Positions 1 through 8,731 are shown, counted from the first letter of the stretch. The stretch is 64,000 bases of DNA from an uncultured Lachnospiraceae bacterium (GCA_946558695.1 CAMNTQ010000001.1:62001-126000); one strand, 5' to 3'. A program made the numbers and translations. Notes: a model not told the origin generated them from the sequence alone.

Positions 1-209
1 AGTACGTCGCCGATCCGATATACTTCTGTACCCAGTCCCTCATCATAGGTGACTGTATACTTTCCTTCCAGCTTTATATTCTGGATGCGGTTGATCTCAT
101 TGCCATATTGAGCAATCTGCAGCTTACTGGCTGCGGGCCATACAATCGCATATAATCCCTTTCCTGTTCCATAGCTCTTATTCGGCCCGCCTTCATTATC
201 CTTACCCAC
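1..209 (-). CDS. Phage head closure / head-tail joining protein, partial
   Basis: An open frame on the minus strand runs from a GTG at 209 to the window edge, so the C-terminus is missing (69 codons present). The GTG overlaps the stop of the upstream connector gene (GTGGGTAA), which suggests translational coupling. I do not recognise the sequence itself. Its position directly after a connector-type gene in the head module is where SPP1-like and HK97-like phages keep the head closure or joining protein, so the function is inferred from synteny only. Confidence 0.5.
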   Translation of the reverse strand, partial: MGKDNEGGPNKSYGTGKGLYAIVWPAASKLQIAQYGNEINRIQNIKLEGKYTVTYDEGLGTEVYRIGDV

Positions 210-561
210 TTTTAACGGGTGATGGTATATTTGTATCCTCCTGTTTCTTTTCAAACGCATGTCCGCCACACCTCGCAATCCTTGCACTTCTGATCTGCCG
301 CTGAACGGATTCCGGAAGGTCGTCAAATGTATAACTTCCGCCGCCCTCCGTCCTCCCTTTTTCTCCTTCCGTACCAAGCCGGTTATAATCTATTAATGCG
401 ATCCTTCGAGGAAGGCCGGCAAGTTTTTCAGGTATGTATGTACGGTTTGTTTCCAGCAGTACAAAAGATTTTGCATCTTCCAACAGCGAAGTCAGCAAAT
501 CTGCATCGGTTTCCTCTGTACGCTGCTTCAACCATATGATGTCATCCATCTTATTTTGCAT
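202..561 (-). CDS. Phage head-tail connector protein (gp6/gp15-like)
   Basis: This gene of about 119 residues follows the capsid gene and a small gene in a leftward head operon. The protein is helical and acidic in its first half (DDIIWLKQRTEETDADLL), with a basic arginine-rich C-terminal third, as in connector proteins that bind beneath the portal and join the head to the tail. The ORF track starts at 606. The ATG at 561, which has AGGTGAAAAGG upstream and overlaps the previous gene by 11 nt, is a better start, and the ATG at 549 is possible. The call rests on position and size more than on a recognised motif. Confidence 0.6.
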   Translation of the reverse strand: MQNKMDDIIWLKQRTEETDADLLTSLLEDAKSFVLLETNRTYIPEKLAGLPRRIALIDYNRLGTEGEKGRTEGGGSYTFDDLPESVQRQIRSARIARCGGHAFEKKQEDTNIPSPVKSG

Positions 562-793
562 CCTTTTCACCTGTTTTGCTCTGAGCATTTTCTTTTGAAC
601 CCACATTCAGCGTATCCAGAACCACTTTCCACCCTTCCTTAACTAACTTATCCTTTGTTTCCTTGTCAAAAGTGTTCTTCGTCTGTTTTCCTTTCTTTAA
701 TGCCCACATTTCTTTAAATCCCTCCTTCTTAAGCTTCTCTGCCGATTCTTTTGATTCTGTACTGCGCTCTACATTGTTTCTCTTTAACCGCAT
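551..793 (-). CDS. Small lysine-rich phage protein between capsid and connector
   Basis: This is an 80-residue, highly charged, lysine-rich protein encoded 17 nt downstream of the capsid gene. It holds a short repeat-like phrase (EKLKKEGFKEM and later DKLVKEGWKVV), which resembles small helical HeH/LEM-like motifs seen in proteins that sit between capsid and connector genes. I do not recognise it firmly. It could be a head accessory or decoration-associated protein. Confidence 0.5.
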   Translation of the reverse strand: MRLKRNNVERSTESKESAEKLKKEGFKEMWALKKGKQTKNTFDKETKDKLVKEGWKVVLDTLNVGSKENAQSKTGEKDAK

Positions 794-810
794 CTTTCTT
801 CCTCCTGTCC

Positions 811-1755
811 TTATTCACCTTTTGGTTCGGCATCCTTGATACTTACATAAAGAGAATCTTTTTTGTTATCAGAAATCCAAATATCATGGAACCTGCGGTA
901 ATCCATAGACCACGCATTTGCTTTCTGATAATTATCAGGTGTAAAGATTCTCATCTTGTCCTGTTTGGTTATGGCGATTGGAGTAATCCTCGGCATAATC
1001 ATGAAATTAATGTCCAAGGCAGTCGAGCCTTTGGCATATCCTCCTTCCTTCTGGCCTTCTGTTTTTCCATCGTAAATCGCAATCGCAGTATACATGCGAT
1101 TCGCCGGTGTCGAGATAATCGGCACTTCATCTACAGACGGGACATTTGTCTGGATTCCGCCTTTAGAGAAGGTAATGCTCCTGATCTTCTCCGCCAGTTC
1201 GAGTTCCAATTCCATGATAAATTCGTCAGTAGCATGTGCTACCAACGGACCATTATATCCAATCTCTCTGACGGCCTTGATTCCTTCTTTTAATTTTCTT
1301 AATGAAGAGGTTCCCGTCGCTCCCGGTGTATATCCGTAATTGACCATTCCGGCTTTTTTCGCCTCCATCGCCGTTGTTGCAATATTAGAGATTCTATATG
1401 CATCAATTTCAGGAAGCACGAAATTACGCTGAAATTCTGCCATCACAGAAGACGCTGTTACTACAAAATCAGTCTCGTCTACATCCATAGCATCAAGCTG
1501 GAACTTTCTGCCCCTGTCCTGTGTCATCTTTCTTGTCTCATACTCGAATGTTACGGCTCCCTGAACGTATCCTTCGTCTCTGTCATATTCTCCCATGCCC
1601 TGCACTGACATTTTAGGTATCTTTACTTCCGCGCCGCCGTTATATTTTACTTTTCCGGCATTTGCGTCCATCCATCCGGTTACAGACTCCCTTACTGCGA
1701 TCTGGTCTAACTGTTTCTGAAATATTGTTGCTGCTGCCAATGTGTTAATAGCCAT
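811..1755 (-). CDS. Phage major capsid protein
   Basis: This is a 314-residue protein directly downstream of the scaffold gene and upstream of connector genes. The length, lack of membrane segments, N-terminal MAINTLAAATIF start followed by an E-loop-like stretch, and the C-terminal beta-rich end (MIMPRITPIAITK) fit the major head protein of SPP1/HK97-fold siphophages. It would form the icosahedral shell around the portal. The protein has no fused protease, consistent with the separate scaffold gene. The start ATG at 1755 has an AAGGAAGGG site (from AAAGAAAGGAAGGGATAG) just upstream. Confidence 0.8.
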   Translation of the reverse strand: MAINTLAAATIFQKQLDQIAVRESVTGWMDANAGKVKYNGGAEVKIPKMSVQGMGEYDRDEGYVQGAVTFEYETRKMTQDRGRKFQLDAMDVDETDFVVTASSVMAEFQRNFVLPEIDAYRISNIATTAMEAKKAGMVNYGYTPGATGTSSLRKLKEGIKAVREIGYNGPLVAHATDEFIMELELELAEKIRSITFSKGGIQTNVPSVDEVPIISTPANRMYTAIAIYDGKTEGQKEGGYAKGSTALDINFMIMPRITPIAITKQDKMRIFTPDNYQKANAWSMDYRRFHDIWISDNKKDSLYVSIKDAEPKGE

Positions 1756-1775
1756 ATTCTATCCCTTCCTTTCTT

Positions 1776-2432
1776 TTAAAACGGAGCGCTCATTGCCTTC
1801 GCAATCTGCTCCTCCAAAGCTTTTTCTTCATTCCCTGAAGCTCTTTTGGGCGGCTCCCCGCCTTTTAAACGTTCCTCAACCGCTTTTTCAACCGCACTCT
1901 GGAAAGCCTTCTCAATCGCTGATATCGACTTATTGCATGAGTCCGCATCTGTGTAATTAAGAACCTCTGCCAATTCAAGCGGAATGTTCTTTTCTGTCAG
2001 AGTATTCTTTGCTTCCGCCATCAGTTCGCGCTTCGTAATCTCGGCTTCTTTAGCTACCAGTTCTTTTTCCTTCTTCTGTTGCAGATACTCTGTTCTTTCC
2101 GCTGCCGTCATCTTGGCCAGCTTTTCGGCCTCAGAAACTTTGTCATCTGTCATGACGCGCCATTTTTCCTGCGCATTGGTTACTGCTGTAGTAATCGCTT
2201 TCTGGACTCTGCGGTCAAATTCCGCCTGATGGCCCGCTGCCATAAGTTCATCAAAGGTAGGCTTTTTGTCTCCTTCGTCTCCCTTTCCGCCGTCATGTCC
2301 TTCGCTGCCATCTCCTGCCCCGTCACCGTCATCGCCGCTGCCGTCGCCTCCTTCTTCAGCAAAAAACTGAATGCTTAATGGCATCTTCAGACTAGCCCTC
2401 CTGAATAAATTTTTAACTGCTTTGTTTTTCAT
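1776..2432 (-). CDS. Capsid scaffolding protein (DUF4355-like)
   Basis: This acidic protein of about 218 residues has a Gly/Asp-rich low-complexity stretch (about residues 25-60), a long charged coiled-coil middle and an Ala/Lys-rich helical C-terminus. That is the usual layout of DUF4355 scaffold proteins encoded just before the capsid gene. It should guide procapsid assembly and then leave. The ORF track starts at 2462; the ATG at 2432 has AAGGAG at good spacing and is preferred. Two terminator-like hairpins lie upstream, between it and the MuF/immunity pair, so capsid and scaffold may be expressed at a level different from the packaging genes. Confidence 0.75.
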   Translation of the reverse strand: MKNKAVKNLFRRASLKMPLSIQFFAEEGGDGSGDDGDGAGDGSEGHDGGKGDEGDKKPTFDELMAAGHQAEFDRRVQKAITTAVTNAQEKWRVMTDDKVSEAEKLAKMTAAERTEYLQQKKEKELVAKEAEITKRELMAEAKNTLTEKNIPLELAEVLNYTDADSCNKSISAIEKAFQSAVEKAVEERLKGGEPPKRASGNEEKALEEQIAKAMSAPF

Positions 2433-2521
2433 TGCTTCTCCTTTCTGCCCCGCTCCATTCATCTAAGCCTGAAGCATTGCATTTAAATTGATTACCGTTC
2501 TTTTGCGTCTGCGGCAAAAAG

Positions 2522-2547
2522 ACATAAAAATAACACGCTTTCGCGTG
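2522..2547 (-). terminator. Terminator-like hairpin (leftward)
   Basis: On the minus strand CACGC-GAAA-GCGTG forms a 5-bp GC-rich stem with a tetraloop, followed by TTATTTTTATG. It lies inside the leftward head operon, downstream of the MuF/immunity pair and upstream of the scaffold gene. Confidence 0.55.
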
Positions 2548-2558
2548 CATCTTTGCAT

Positions 2559-2585
2559 AATAAAACCATCAGCCGTAACTGATGG
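2559..2585 (-). terminator. Second tandem terminator-like hairpin (leftward)
   Basis: CCATCAG-TTACGG-CTGATGG is a perfect 7-bp stem on the minus strand followed by TTTTATT. It is the first hairpin met by leftward transcripts leaving the candidate immunity gene and is followed by the hairpin at 2522-2547. Confidence 0.6.
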
Positions 2586-2630
2586 CAAATACTATGATCC
2601 CCGTATCTTGCTTTTAATTTCTTTTACTTT

Positions 2631-2801
2631 TTATCTATTGGGAATCACCCTTTCAATATCGTCTATCGTGATGTCAATCGTTTCCCAGTCTTCCGGGGAG
2701 TCACCAACGTCTGCAATGAATACTTTGTTATCGAATGCTTCAACTATCGATGCCTCACGTCCGTCCTTTAAAAGAACCGTATCATATTCTCTTACTGTCA
2801 T
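2631..2801 (-). CDS. Small protein, candidate immunity protein for the MuF-fused toxin (DUF4926-like)
   Basis: This gene of 56 codons is missing from the ORF track. Its ATG overlaps the stop of the MuF gene in an ATGA junction, so the two are translationally coupled. The predicted protein is acidic, starts MTVREYDTVLLKDG and reads like the short beta-barrel proteins grouped as DUF4926. In other genomes DUF4926-like proteins often sit next to DUF6883 domains, and the MuF protein upstream ends in a DUF6883-like domain. I infer an antitoxin/immunity role; the family assignment is from memory and needs a profile search. Confidence 0.6.
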   Translation of the reverse strand: MTVREYDTVLLKDGREASIVEAFDNKVFIADVGDSPEDWETIDITIDDIERVIPNR

Positions 2802-4381
2802 TCGCCTGCCACCTCTTTTATATATGTGCTTGTCATCGCAACAGAACCATCATTTCTGTGAATCCATCCAACAATAACATTGGCCGGAGTATCCTTTTTC
2901 CCATAAATAATCATCTTCTGTTCGTAGCGGTCGCCATACCCGTTATTGTCTTTATATGCTGCCGGGTATTGGGCTGCTTTGATTTTAATTTCTTTTTGGA
3001 GCTCTTTCCAGCTATCCATATCATAGCCCAGCCTGCCTGTAAATGCCTTTCCCTTAGCCAGTCCTTTTTCGTTTTCTCCGCCAAAGAGATATTTCGTAAA
3101 TTTCTCCTTTGGTAATATAACATCCCCTGCATTTGGTAATTTTAATTCCGGATGTTCCATCAGCTTATGCCTTCTTTGATAATCCAGCTTTGTATATTTC
3201 CACTTCTCCGTTTCATTATACTTCATATCCTGAAAATCATCCAGCGTGTTCGGCAGATTATCTCCAAGAACTTTTTTATACTGCTCATATTGCCTGCGGT
3301 CAGCAGAAAGATTCTTTACTTTCTTTTCCTGAAGCTTTGCTTCCGGATTCCCTGCGACAAATTTTCTGTACCATTGTTCGTAGGTCATATTCGCCGGAAC
3401 CGTGATTATCTTACCGGTAGAAGGATCAAATGCAGATCTTTTAAGTTCTGCCAGCGCTTCCCCATTTATAATACTGATGGTTGTACTCCTGCACCAAGGG
3501 TGCATTGGATTACAATTCTTTCCCGGCTGCTGCTCCGACACTAAGAATATTTTCCCATCAAGTGAGCGGCATATTTCAGATGTTCGTAAATCCAGTGTTG
3601 CAAGAAAACGGTACTTTTCAATTCCTGCTGCCTTATATGACTCCATCGCCATCTGACCACACAGGTAATTGCTCTCAGTCCTTACCAACCTTCTAGCTTT
3701 ATTTGCGCCCACTGCAAATTGTAGTTCTATATCCCTTGCCACCTCACGGTTTGTCTTACCAGTAATCAGTCCCAGAAGCAGTTCCTGTTTAACTGTTTCT
3801 GCCAGAGTCTTTGTGTTATTCCATATTCTGGAAGAATAATTTTCACCAGACCATTTAGAATTGATAACACGATCCACAACGCTCTGTGATACATGCGAAA
3901 ACCCAAATCCAAGCCCTGTTTTTTTCTGCATCTCAAACATGGACTTGTAATACGCTTCACTGGCCAGATTTATGTAATGGCTCATGGATGACTGTTTCTC
4001 CTGATGATATACATTCTCCATCATACCATCAATCTGAAGGCGCATATATTCCAGCCTTCTTATCCTGCTTTCATAGGCTGGGCTTTCCAGCTCTTTCAAG
4101 AGTTCCTGCTTATGTTTATTATGTTTATCATTTTGCAGCGCATTCTTTAAATCCTGTATCGTGCTGTTATCCGGCAGATTTTTGAGCAGTTCCTTTGCCT
4201 GTTCTTCTGTAAGATGGTGCTTGGTTCTGTACCGCTCAAAAATATCATCTATAGAAAGGTCAAGATATAATGCTGCTTTATGATACAAAGCCGCTATCTC
4301 ATCTGCTGCCTTTTCAGCTGATTCCATATATTCAAACATCCTCTGCGCCTGACGCTTCTCCCAATATGAGTTACTGCTCAT
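2798..4381 (-). CDS. MuF-family head morphogenesis protein with C-terminal toxin-like extension
   Basis: A 527-residue protein overlaps the portal gene by 11 nt. Residues about 1-180 are helical. A MuF core follows, with the typical TSEICRSLDGKIF and NPMHPWCRS phrases (about residues 265-305). MuF proteins (SPP1 gp7 type) enter the head and can be injected with DNA. After a linker, residues about 415-525 form a separate domain beginning LKLPNAGDVILPKEKF and ending in an alpha/beta module (KMIIYGKKDTPANVIVGWIH) that resembles DUF6883, a domain found at the C-terminus of secreted polymorphic toxins. Plain MuF proteins are about 300 residues, so the tail is an addition. The coupled small gene downstream is the likely immunity partner. 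The toxin role is inference. Confidence 0.8.
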   Translation of the reverse strand: MSSNSYWEKRQAQRMFEYMESAEKAADEIAALYHKAALYLDLSIDDIFERYRTKHHLTEEQAKELLKNLPDNSTIQDLKNALQNDKHNKHKQELLKELESPAYESRIRRLEYMRLQIDGMMENVYHQEKQSSMSHYINLASEAYYKSMFEMQKKTGLGFGFSHVSQSVVDRVINSKWSGENYSSRIWNNTKTLAETVKQELLLGLITGKTNREVARDIELQFAVGANKARRLVRTESNYLCGQMAMESYKAAGIEKYRFLATLDLRTSEICRSLDGKIFLVSEQQPGKNCNPMHPWCRSTTISIINGEALAELKRSAFDPSTGKIITVPANMTYEQWYRKFVAGNPEAKLQEKKVKNLSADRRQYEQYKKVLGDNLPNTLDDFQDMKYNETEKWKYTKLDYQRRHKLMEHPELKLPNAGDVILPKEKFTKYLFGGENEKGLAKGKAFTGRLGYDMDSWKELQKEIKIKAAQYPAAYKDNNGYGDRYEQKMIIYGKKDTPANVIVGWIHRNDGSVAMTSTYIKEVAGE

Positions 4382-5792
4382 CCTCTTCCTCCTCGCTTAC
4401 AGGCTCTTCTGGAGGTTCATTGAGATTATTGTCAAATAACTTTTTCTGACGTTTGATATTTTCATCATTTTCTTCGTTTACGGCTTCAACTTCCCCATCA
4501 GGATCTTCTACAAAAGGAAGGAGCTGTAATAATGTCTTCATGCTGACAGTGCCTTTTAAATTCGAGACCAGCTGTCCAAGCTCCGTCAGATTCTTAGGAA
4601 GCGCCCTGCTGAATACTGGCATGATAAAATTCGGATTAAGCATTATCTGTTTCAGGTTCAGGAAATGGCAAAAGATTGCGATTCTTTTCCGCAATCCTTT
4701 TTTATAATACCTTTCTTTAATCTTTGTGATCATCTCAAGACCAAGCAGCTTATATTCCATAGCCACTCCGGAACTATTCCCAACAAAATGCTCATCTGTC
4801 AGATTTGGGACATGAGAAAATGTATAAATGTCCTCTTTTATGGCTTTTCTTAAGGTCTCTACACCAGTCTCATCCATCGTCCTGGTTAAATACTCTGCTT
4901 TTCCGTCTAACGGCATTTCCAGCAGTTTTAATTCCTGCAGTCTCTTCTTAGCCTCCGCTGTCTCTTCTGTATCGTCTCCAAGTATAGAGCCGTAGATAAC
5001 GAGAATGGCATCTATAAACTGCTCTTTATCGTTCACACGGTCCGACATCAGCGTATTGTATGCGTCAATCAGGCTGATCTGCTGCTCAAAATCCCCGATA
5101 TTATCTTTGTTGTTTTTGTATTCAATAATCGGGATCCGTCCCATGTAGTGTTCCTTGGGTGTTTCTGTAAGCGGAATCTCTTTATTCCCATCACCAGTCA
5201 ACTCAAACGTATAGATAAAATTCTCTGTAGCAACCGTCGCTATGTATCGGGTTTCATTATTTACATCATCCTTCTCCGGCCGGTAATACACACCGAACAA
5301 TTCCGTCTGTTCGATAGAATCGTCATATACGACAAAAGTAAACTCCGGCTCCAGATTCCGCACTGTAAGCTCTGCCTCTTCTTCTCTTGCGAATATATAT
5401 TCATAAGCAACACCGTAAATTGACATATCAAGAGAATTATCGCTGTCTATATCATCCAACTGCGCATTGTCAAAAGCTGTTATCAGTTTATCCATAACCG
5501 TTTTCATGCTATCCGTATCGTCTGTATAATTGTAGGTGATTGGATTCCCCATAAAATATCCGCTGGCAGTATCCGAAATGTCTTTTGCATGATTGCAGAC
5601 GGTTCTCTCATTTGGAGCATTCTCTTTTCTTTTTTTCTGCAATATATCATGAACTCCGTCATAATAACGCTTGTTCTTAAACATCTTCTTTGCAATTATA
5701 CTCTGATGTTTCATAATCAGCTTTAAGATCAATTGTTTATCCAAAGCAAGTTCATCATATCGCTTCCTTGGATACGTTAGTGTGTGTAACAT
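4371..5792 (-). CDS. Phage portal protein (SPP1 gp6-like)
   Basis: This 473-residue protein lies between the large terminase subunit and the MuF gene, the canonical portal position. The sequence ASGYFMGNPITYNYTD near the N-terminus and the SRALPKNLTELGQLVSNL stretch near the C-terminus are typical of the SPP1 gp6-like portal family. The C-terminus is very acidic (EEPVSEEEEDEQ). It would form the dodecameric ring through which DNA is packaged and ejected. The gene starts 12 nt after the terminase stop in the same leftward operon. Confidence 0.9.
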   Translation of the reverse strand: MLHTLTYPRKRYDELALDKQLILKLIMKHQSIIAKKMFKNKRYYDGVHDILQKKRKENAPNERTVCNHAKDISDTASGYFMGNPITYNYTDDTDSMKTVMDKLITAFDNAQLDDIDSDNSLDMSIYGVAYEYIFAREEEAELTVRNLEPEFTFVVYDDSIEQTELFGVYYRPEKDDVNNETRYIATVATENFIYTFELTGDGNKEIPLTETPKEHYMGRIPIIEYKNNKDNIGDFEQQISLIDAYNTLMSDRVNDKEQFIDAILVIYGSILGDDTEETAEAKKRLQELKLLEMPLDGKAEYLTRTMDETGVETLRKAIKEDIYTFSHVPNLTDEHFVGNSSGVAMEYKLLGLEMITKIKERYYKKGLRKRIAIFCHFLNLKQIMLNPNFIMPVFSRALPKNLTELGQLVSNLKGTVSMKTLLQLLPFVEDPDGEVEAVNEENDENIKRQKKLFDNNLNEPPEEPVSEEEEDEQ

Positions 5793-5804
5793 CCTTCTCC
5801 TCCA

Positions 5805-7151
5805 TTAATAGACTCCTATCTTTGCCTTACTTTTTACCATTGCCCTGTTAAGTCCTAAAATGGTACTGCAAAAGTACCTGACAGCGTCCATCGCATGATC
5901 TCTCTGCTTCACAGGCTCATCCTTGCCGCGCTCTACCGCTTTTTCGTTCCACACATAGGATGCAAACTCAAGAAGCGTATTTTCACAGCTTTGATAGAAC
6001 TTTATTTTATCCAGATTAAGAAGACTGCCTACGAGCCGGATTCCATCCGCTACATCATTGATGGCCGGCCGTACAGAATAACCTCTCTTCCTTAATTCGG
6101 CAATAAAAGAAGCAGCAGACGGATCAACGATAATTGCTCTTATCTTTGCCCCATTCAGCCACTTCTTTAAATCATCAGCATATTCTGAATCTGTCTTTTG
6201 TTTCTTTTTGTCCCGTCCGGAATAATAATACTCTTTGGTACAATACCATATCCCGTCCGTCCCTTTCTCCCACAATAAGAATACTGTTGCATTCTGGGTG
6301 CCATAATCACAGCTTACATAACGTTTTGCAGTCAGTTTATCTTTTGCAGATACAACTGTATGTCTGGCAGTGTCAAACATATCGTAGATAATGCCCTCCG
6401 CCACCGCCCATAGTCCTAAAATATATCTTTTAAAGAATACACCTGTGTATCCGGATCGGTATCTTGCTTTAATCTTTTCAGATAACGATAGGTTATCATC
6501 CATTGTGAAATGCAGATATACTAAATTTCTAAGTTCTTTCTTTTCCTTTCTTGCCTGCTCTATCTGCTCTTTTGTAAGATATCCTGTTGCACGGTTGATC
6601 CAGTTCACCTTGAACCAGTGAAACGGGCCGTCCGGATTGCAGTTAAACCAATATTTTGAACCATCCACAGAACAGCGGCCTGTTGCCTGATTCACGAACG
6701 ATTCCGGCATTAACGCCACTTCATCAAAAAAACAGCCTGCAAGAGTGATTCCCTGTATCAAATCTTGCGACCGTTCATCTTTTCCACCAAATATATAAAA
6801 GTAATTCTCCGTATCCCCACTGGATATTGTAAGTAAATTATCAGCTCTATGATCTACTATGCGATATCCCCTTGACCTGAGCATAAGCTTAAGCCAGAAC
6901 AAAACATTTCTGCGAAATGATCCTATCGTCTTTCCGCACATACCAAAATTCTGCCCGTCAAACGTTTCCATCGCCCACATCACATAAGACAGAGACATGC
7001 TGAGCGTCTTTCCTGATCTGATGGCGCCATCTGCAATAATTCCATCCGCCTCACATACCGGAGAACATGGCAGCCACCATGTAAGAACTTTTAACTGCTT
7101 CTTTGAAAATGGCTGGAACTTGAAGATTGCTTTTTTATTCTTCCCATACAT
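5805..7151 (-). CDS. terL: Phage terminase large subunit (PBSX/SPP1 type)
   Basis: This 448-residue packaging motor combines an ATPase and a nuclease. Walker A is GAIRSGKT (residues 42-49) and Walker B is CFFDE (Asp143-Glu144). The RNase H-like nuclease half shows acidic residues in CDYG (about 282), VDPS (about 343) and RDHAMDA (418-422). It docks on the portal, pumps DNA and makes the headful cut. The start overlaps the small subunit gene by 17 nt, so the two subunits are coupled. Confidence 0.92.
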   Translation of the reverse strand: MYGKNKKAIFKFQPFSKKQLKVLTWWLPCSPVCEADGIIADGAIRSGKTLSMSLSYVMWAMETFDGQNFGMCGKTIGSFRRNVLFWLKLMLRSRGYRIVDHRADNLLTISSGDTENYFYIFGGKDERSQDLIQGITLAGCFFDEVALMPESFVNQATGRCSVDGSKYWFNCNPDGPFHWFKVNWINRATGYLTKEQIEQARKEKKELRNLVYLHFTMDDNLSLSEKIKARYRSGYTGVFFKRYILGLWAVAEGIIYDMFDTARHTVVSAKDKLTAKRYVSCDYGTQNATVFLLWEKGTDGIWYCTKEYYYSGRDKKKQKTDSEYADDLKKWLNGAKIRAIIVDPSAASFIAELRKRGYSVRPAINDVADGIRLVGSLLNLDKIKFYQSCENTLLEFASYVWNEKAVERGKDEPVKQRDHAMDAVRYFCSTILGLNRAMVKSKAKIGVY

Positions 7152-8010
7152 CCTTCACCATTCCCTTTAATGCCTCGATGAATCCATCATCCTGTATCTC
7201 TTCTTTATCATCTGGCAGTTTCGCTTTCAAGGCGGCAATTCTCGCCTTTTGTTCTGCCGTAGCAAGATCCATGTGATCTGCCAGCCACTCAAGAGCCTTC
7301 ATCCGATCAGCTAGTTTAATACTAGCTCCATCTTTTCCCTGTTTGATCTCACTGATCAGTGTACCGTCCACCTCAGAAGACTCCCGGAATTTAATAACAT
7401 TGATTTCTTTTGTCAGCTGTTTCTTTTCCCCCGTTTTCTTGTCCTTGACTTCTATTGGACCATACGGACCCATGACCGGAACGTTTTCCCGGCCAAATTG
7501 TACATAATCTGTAATGTCGGCGAAAGCGATGTCCATGTACTTTTGGAAGATGTCTGATTCCTCTAAAAATTCACGGTTTAAATGACTTTGTTTCATCCTC
7601 TGGATTTCCTCTTTTACCTTAACATTTCTTAACATCCTTGAGCCTGCTGACATTGCTGTATAATAATCTACTCCATAAGCTTTCTGATATGCTTTTGTAG
7701 CGTTGAAGCAACGTATATAAATGCAGCAAAAAAGCTGTTGTTTAGCGGTTAATCCAGAATTTTCCACGACCGAATTAACCTCTTCTTCAACAGCCCCATT
7801 CTTTGTTTCTTTTTTCCTTTTGGAACGTTCCGTATTTTTTCGGAACGTTCCATTCAATTTCTCTTTCCATTTATCTTTCGATTTCCATCCACGGACAGTC
7901 CCGGGAGAGACTTTTAATTTATCCGCAATCTTGATAAGATCTATTTCTCCGTTATGTGATTTATAGATATCAAATGCCTTGTCCCTGTTTGGATCCCGTA
8001 TTCTTGGCAA
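7135..8010 (-). CDS. terS: Phage terminase small subunit
   Basis: This protein of about 291 residues has an N-terminal helix-turn-helix (IADKLKVSPGTVRGWKSKDKW), a basic linker and a second conserved part (LTAKQQLFCCIYIRCFNATKAYQKAYG) typical of terminase small subunits that recognise the pac site. The ORF track starts at 8067. I prefer the TTG at 8010, giving PRIRDPNRDKAFDIY, because AGAGGTGG lies 5 nt upstream; ATG 8031 is an alternative with no visible ribosome site. It precedes terL in the packaging operon. Confidence 0.85.
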   Translation of the reverse strand: MPRIRDPNRDKAFDIYKSHNGEIDLIKIADKLKVSPGTVRGWKSKDKWKEKLNGTFRKNTERSKRKKETKNGAVEEEVNSVVENSGLTAKQQLFCCIYIRCFNATKAYQKAYGVDYYTAMSAGSRMLRNVKVKEEIQRMKQSHLNREFLEESDIFQKYMDIAFADITDYVQFGRENVPVMGPYGPIEVKDKKTGEKKQLTKEINVIKFRESSEVDGTLISEIKQGKDGASIKLADRMKALEWLADHMDLATAEQKARIAALKAKLPDDKEEIQDDGFIEALKGMVKDVWEE

Positions 8011-8073
8011 TCTCACCACCTCTCTTCTCATGCGATGTCGCACAGTATTTCTCACAGCAAAGAGCACCCATGA

Positions 8074-8199
8074 TTATTCCGAATACTCTTTGTTGACATA
8101 CACTATATATTCTTTCATCATTTTGCTTAATTGTCCTGACTGACTTTTTGTCTGATAACTGGCTGAATTACTATATGTATCAACAACCTGCTCCTGCAA
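8074..8199 (-). CDS. Small open frame between HicAB and terS, possible gene remnant
   Basis: A minus-strand frame of 41 codons (TTG start at 8199, too short for the track) encodes a protein-like sequence containing QLSKMMKEYIVYVNKE. It begins right after the HicB terminator with no clear ribosome site. It may be the 3' end of a phage gene whose front was displaced when the HicAB cassette was inserted. I do not recognise it. Confidence 0.35.
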   Translation of the reverse strand: MQEQVVDTYSNSASYQTKSQSGQLSKMMKEYIVYVNKEYSE

Positions 8200-8206
8200 T
8201 CGGAGT

Positions 8207-8240
8207 ATAAAAAAGACGCCCCAAGTAATGAGACGTCTGT
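8207..8240 (-). terminator. Terminator after hicB
   Basis: On the minus strand AGACG...CGTCT forms a short stem followed directly by TTTTTTAT, 13 nt past the hicB stop. It isolates the HicAB module from the packaging operon. Confidence 0.55.
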
Positions 8241-8252
8241 CTGTATAGAGAT

Positions 8253-8660
8253 TTAGTTTACTGTATTTCTGCTGATTCCAAGAGTATTCATAATCGCTTC
8301 CTGTAAAACTCTGGAATAATTCAAGCCTCTTTTATCCGCTTCCACACTTAACCAATATGGAAGTGTGCAATTTTTCTTGACCGCCCGATTATCTACCTTT
8401 CTCCGGTATTCTGTAAAGTCAACATCTACCAATGTTAAAATATCATCCTCTTCCCTGATAATTTCATTAGTATAAGGTTCTGGAATGCTCTTCCCGTCAT
8501 CTTCCATGTCAATACCCATTAACCCGATGGCATCTCTCGCCATCTCCATAGCGTTTACAACGGAAGTTCCCTGTGTCCCAATATCAAAATCAGGAATCTC
8601 TACATAGTATCCTTCGGCAGTCCGTTTTAAAACAATCGGATATGCTCCTTTCCCATTCAT
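8253..8660 (-). CDS. hicB: HicB-family antitoxin
   Basis: This is a 135-residue protein with the HicB partial RNase H-like fold at its N-terminus (YPIVLKRTAEGYYVEIPDF) and a ribbon-helix-helix-type DNA-binding C-terminus (LPYWLSVEADKRGLNYSRVLQEAI). It should neutralise the HicA mRNA interferase encoded just upstream and repress their shared promoter. The pair forms a separate leftward unit with its own promoter and terminator, placed between phage regulator genes and terS. A second HicAB module lies at 26.6-27.2 kb. Confidence 0.9.
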   Translation of the reverse strand: MNGKGAYPIVLKRTAEGYYVEIPDFDIGTQGTSVVNAMEMARDAIGLMGIDMEDDGKSIPEPYTNEIIREEDDILTLVDVDFTEYRRKVDNRAVKKNCTLPYWLSVEADKRGLNYSRVLQEAIMNTLGISRNTVN

Positions 8661-8731
8661 TTCAACATCCTCCTATTCCATGTACCACCCACAATATGCC
8701 ATCTATGAAGAATGTCACCAGAATACTGAGG

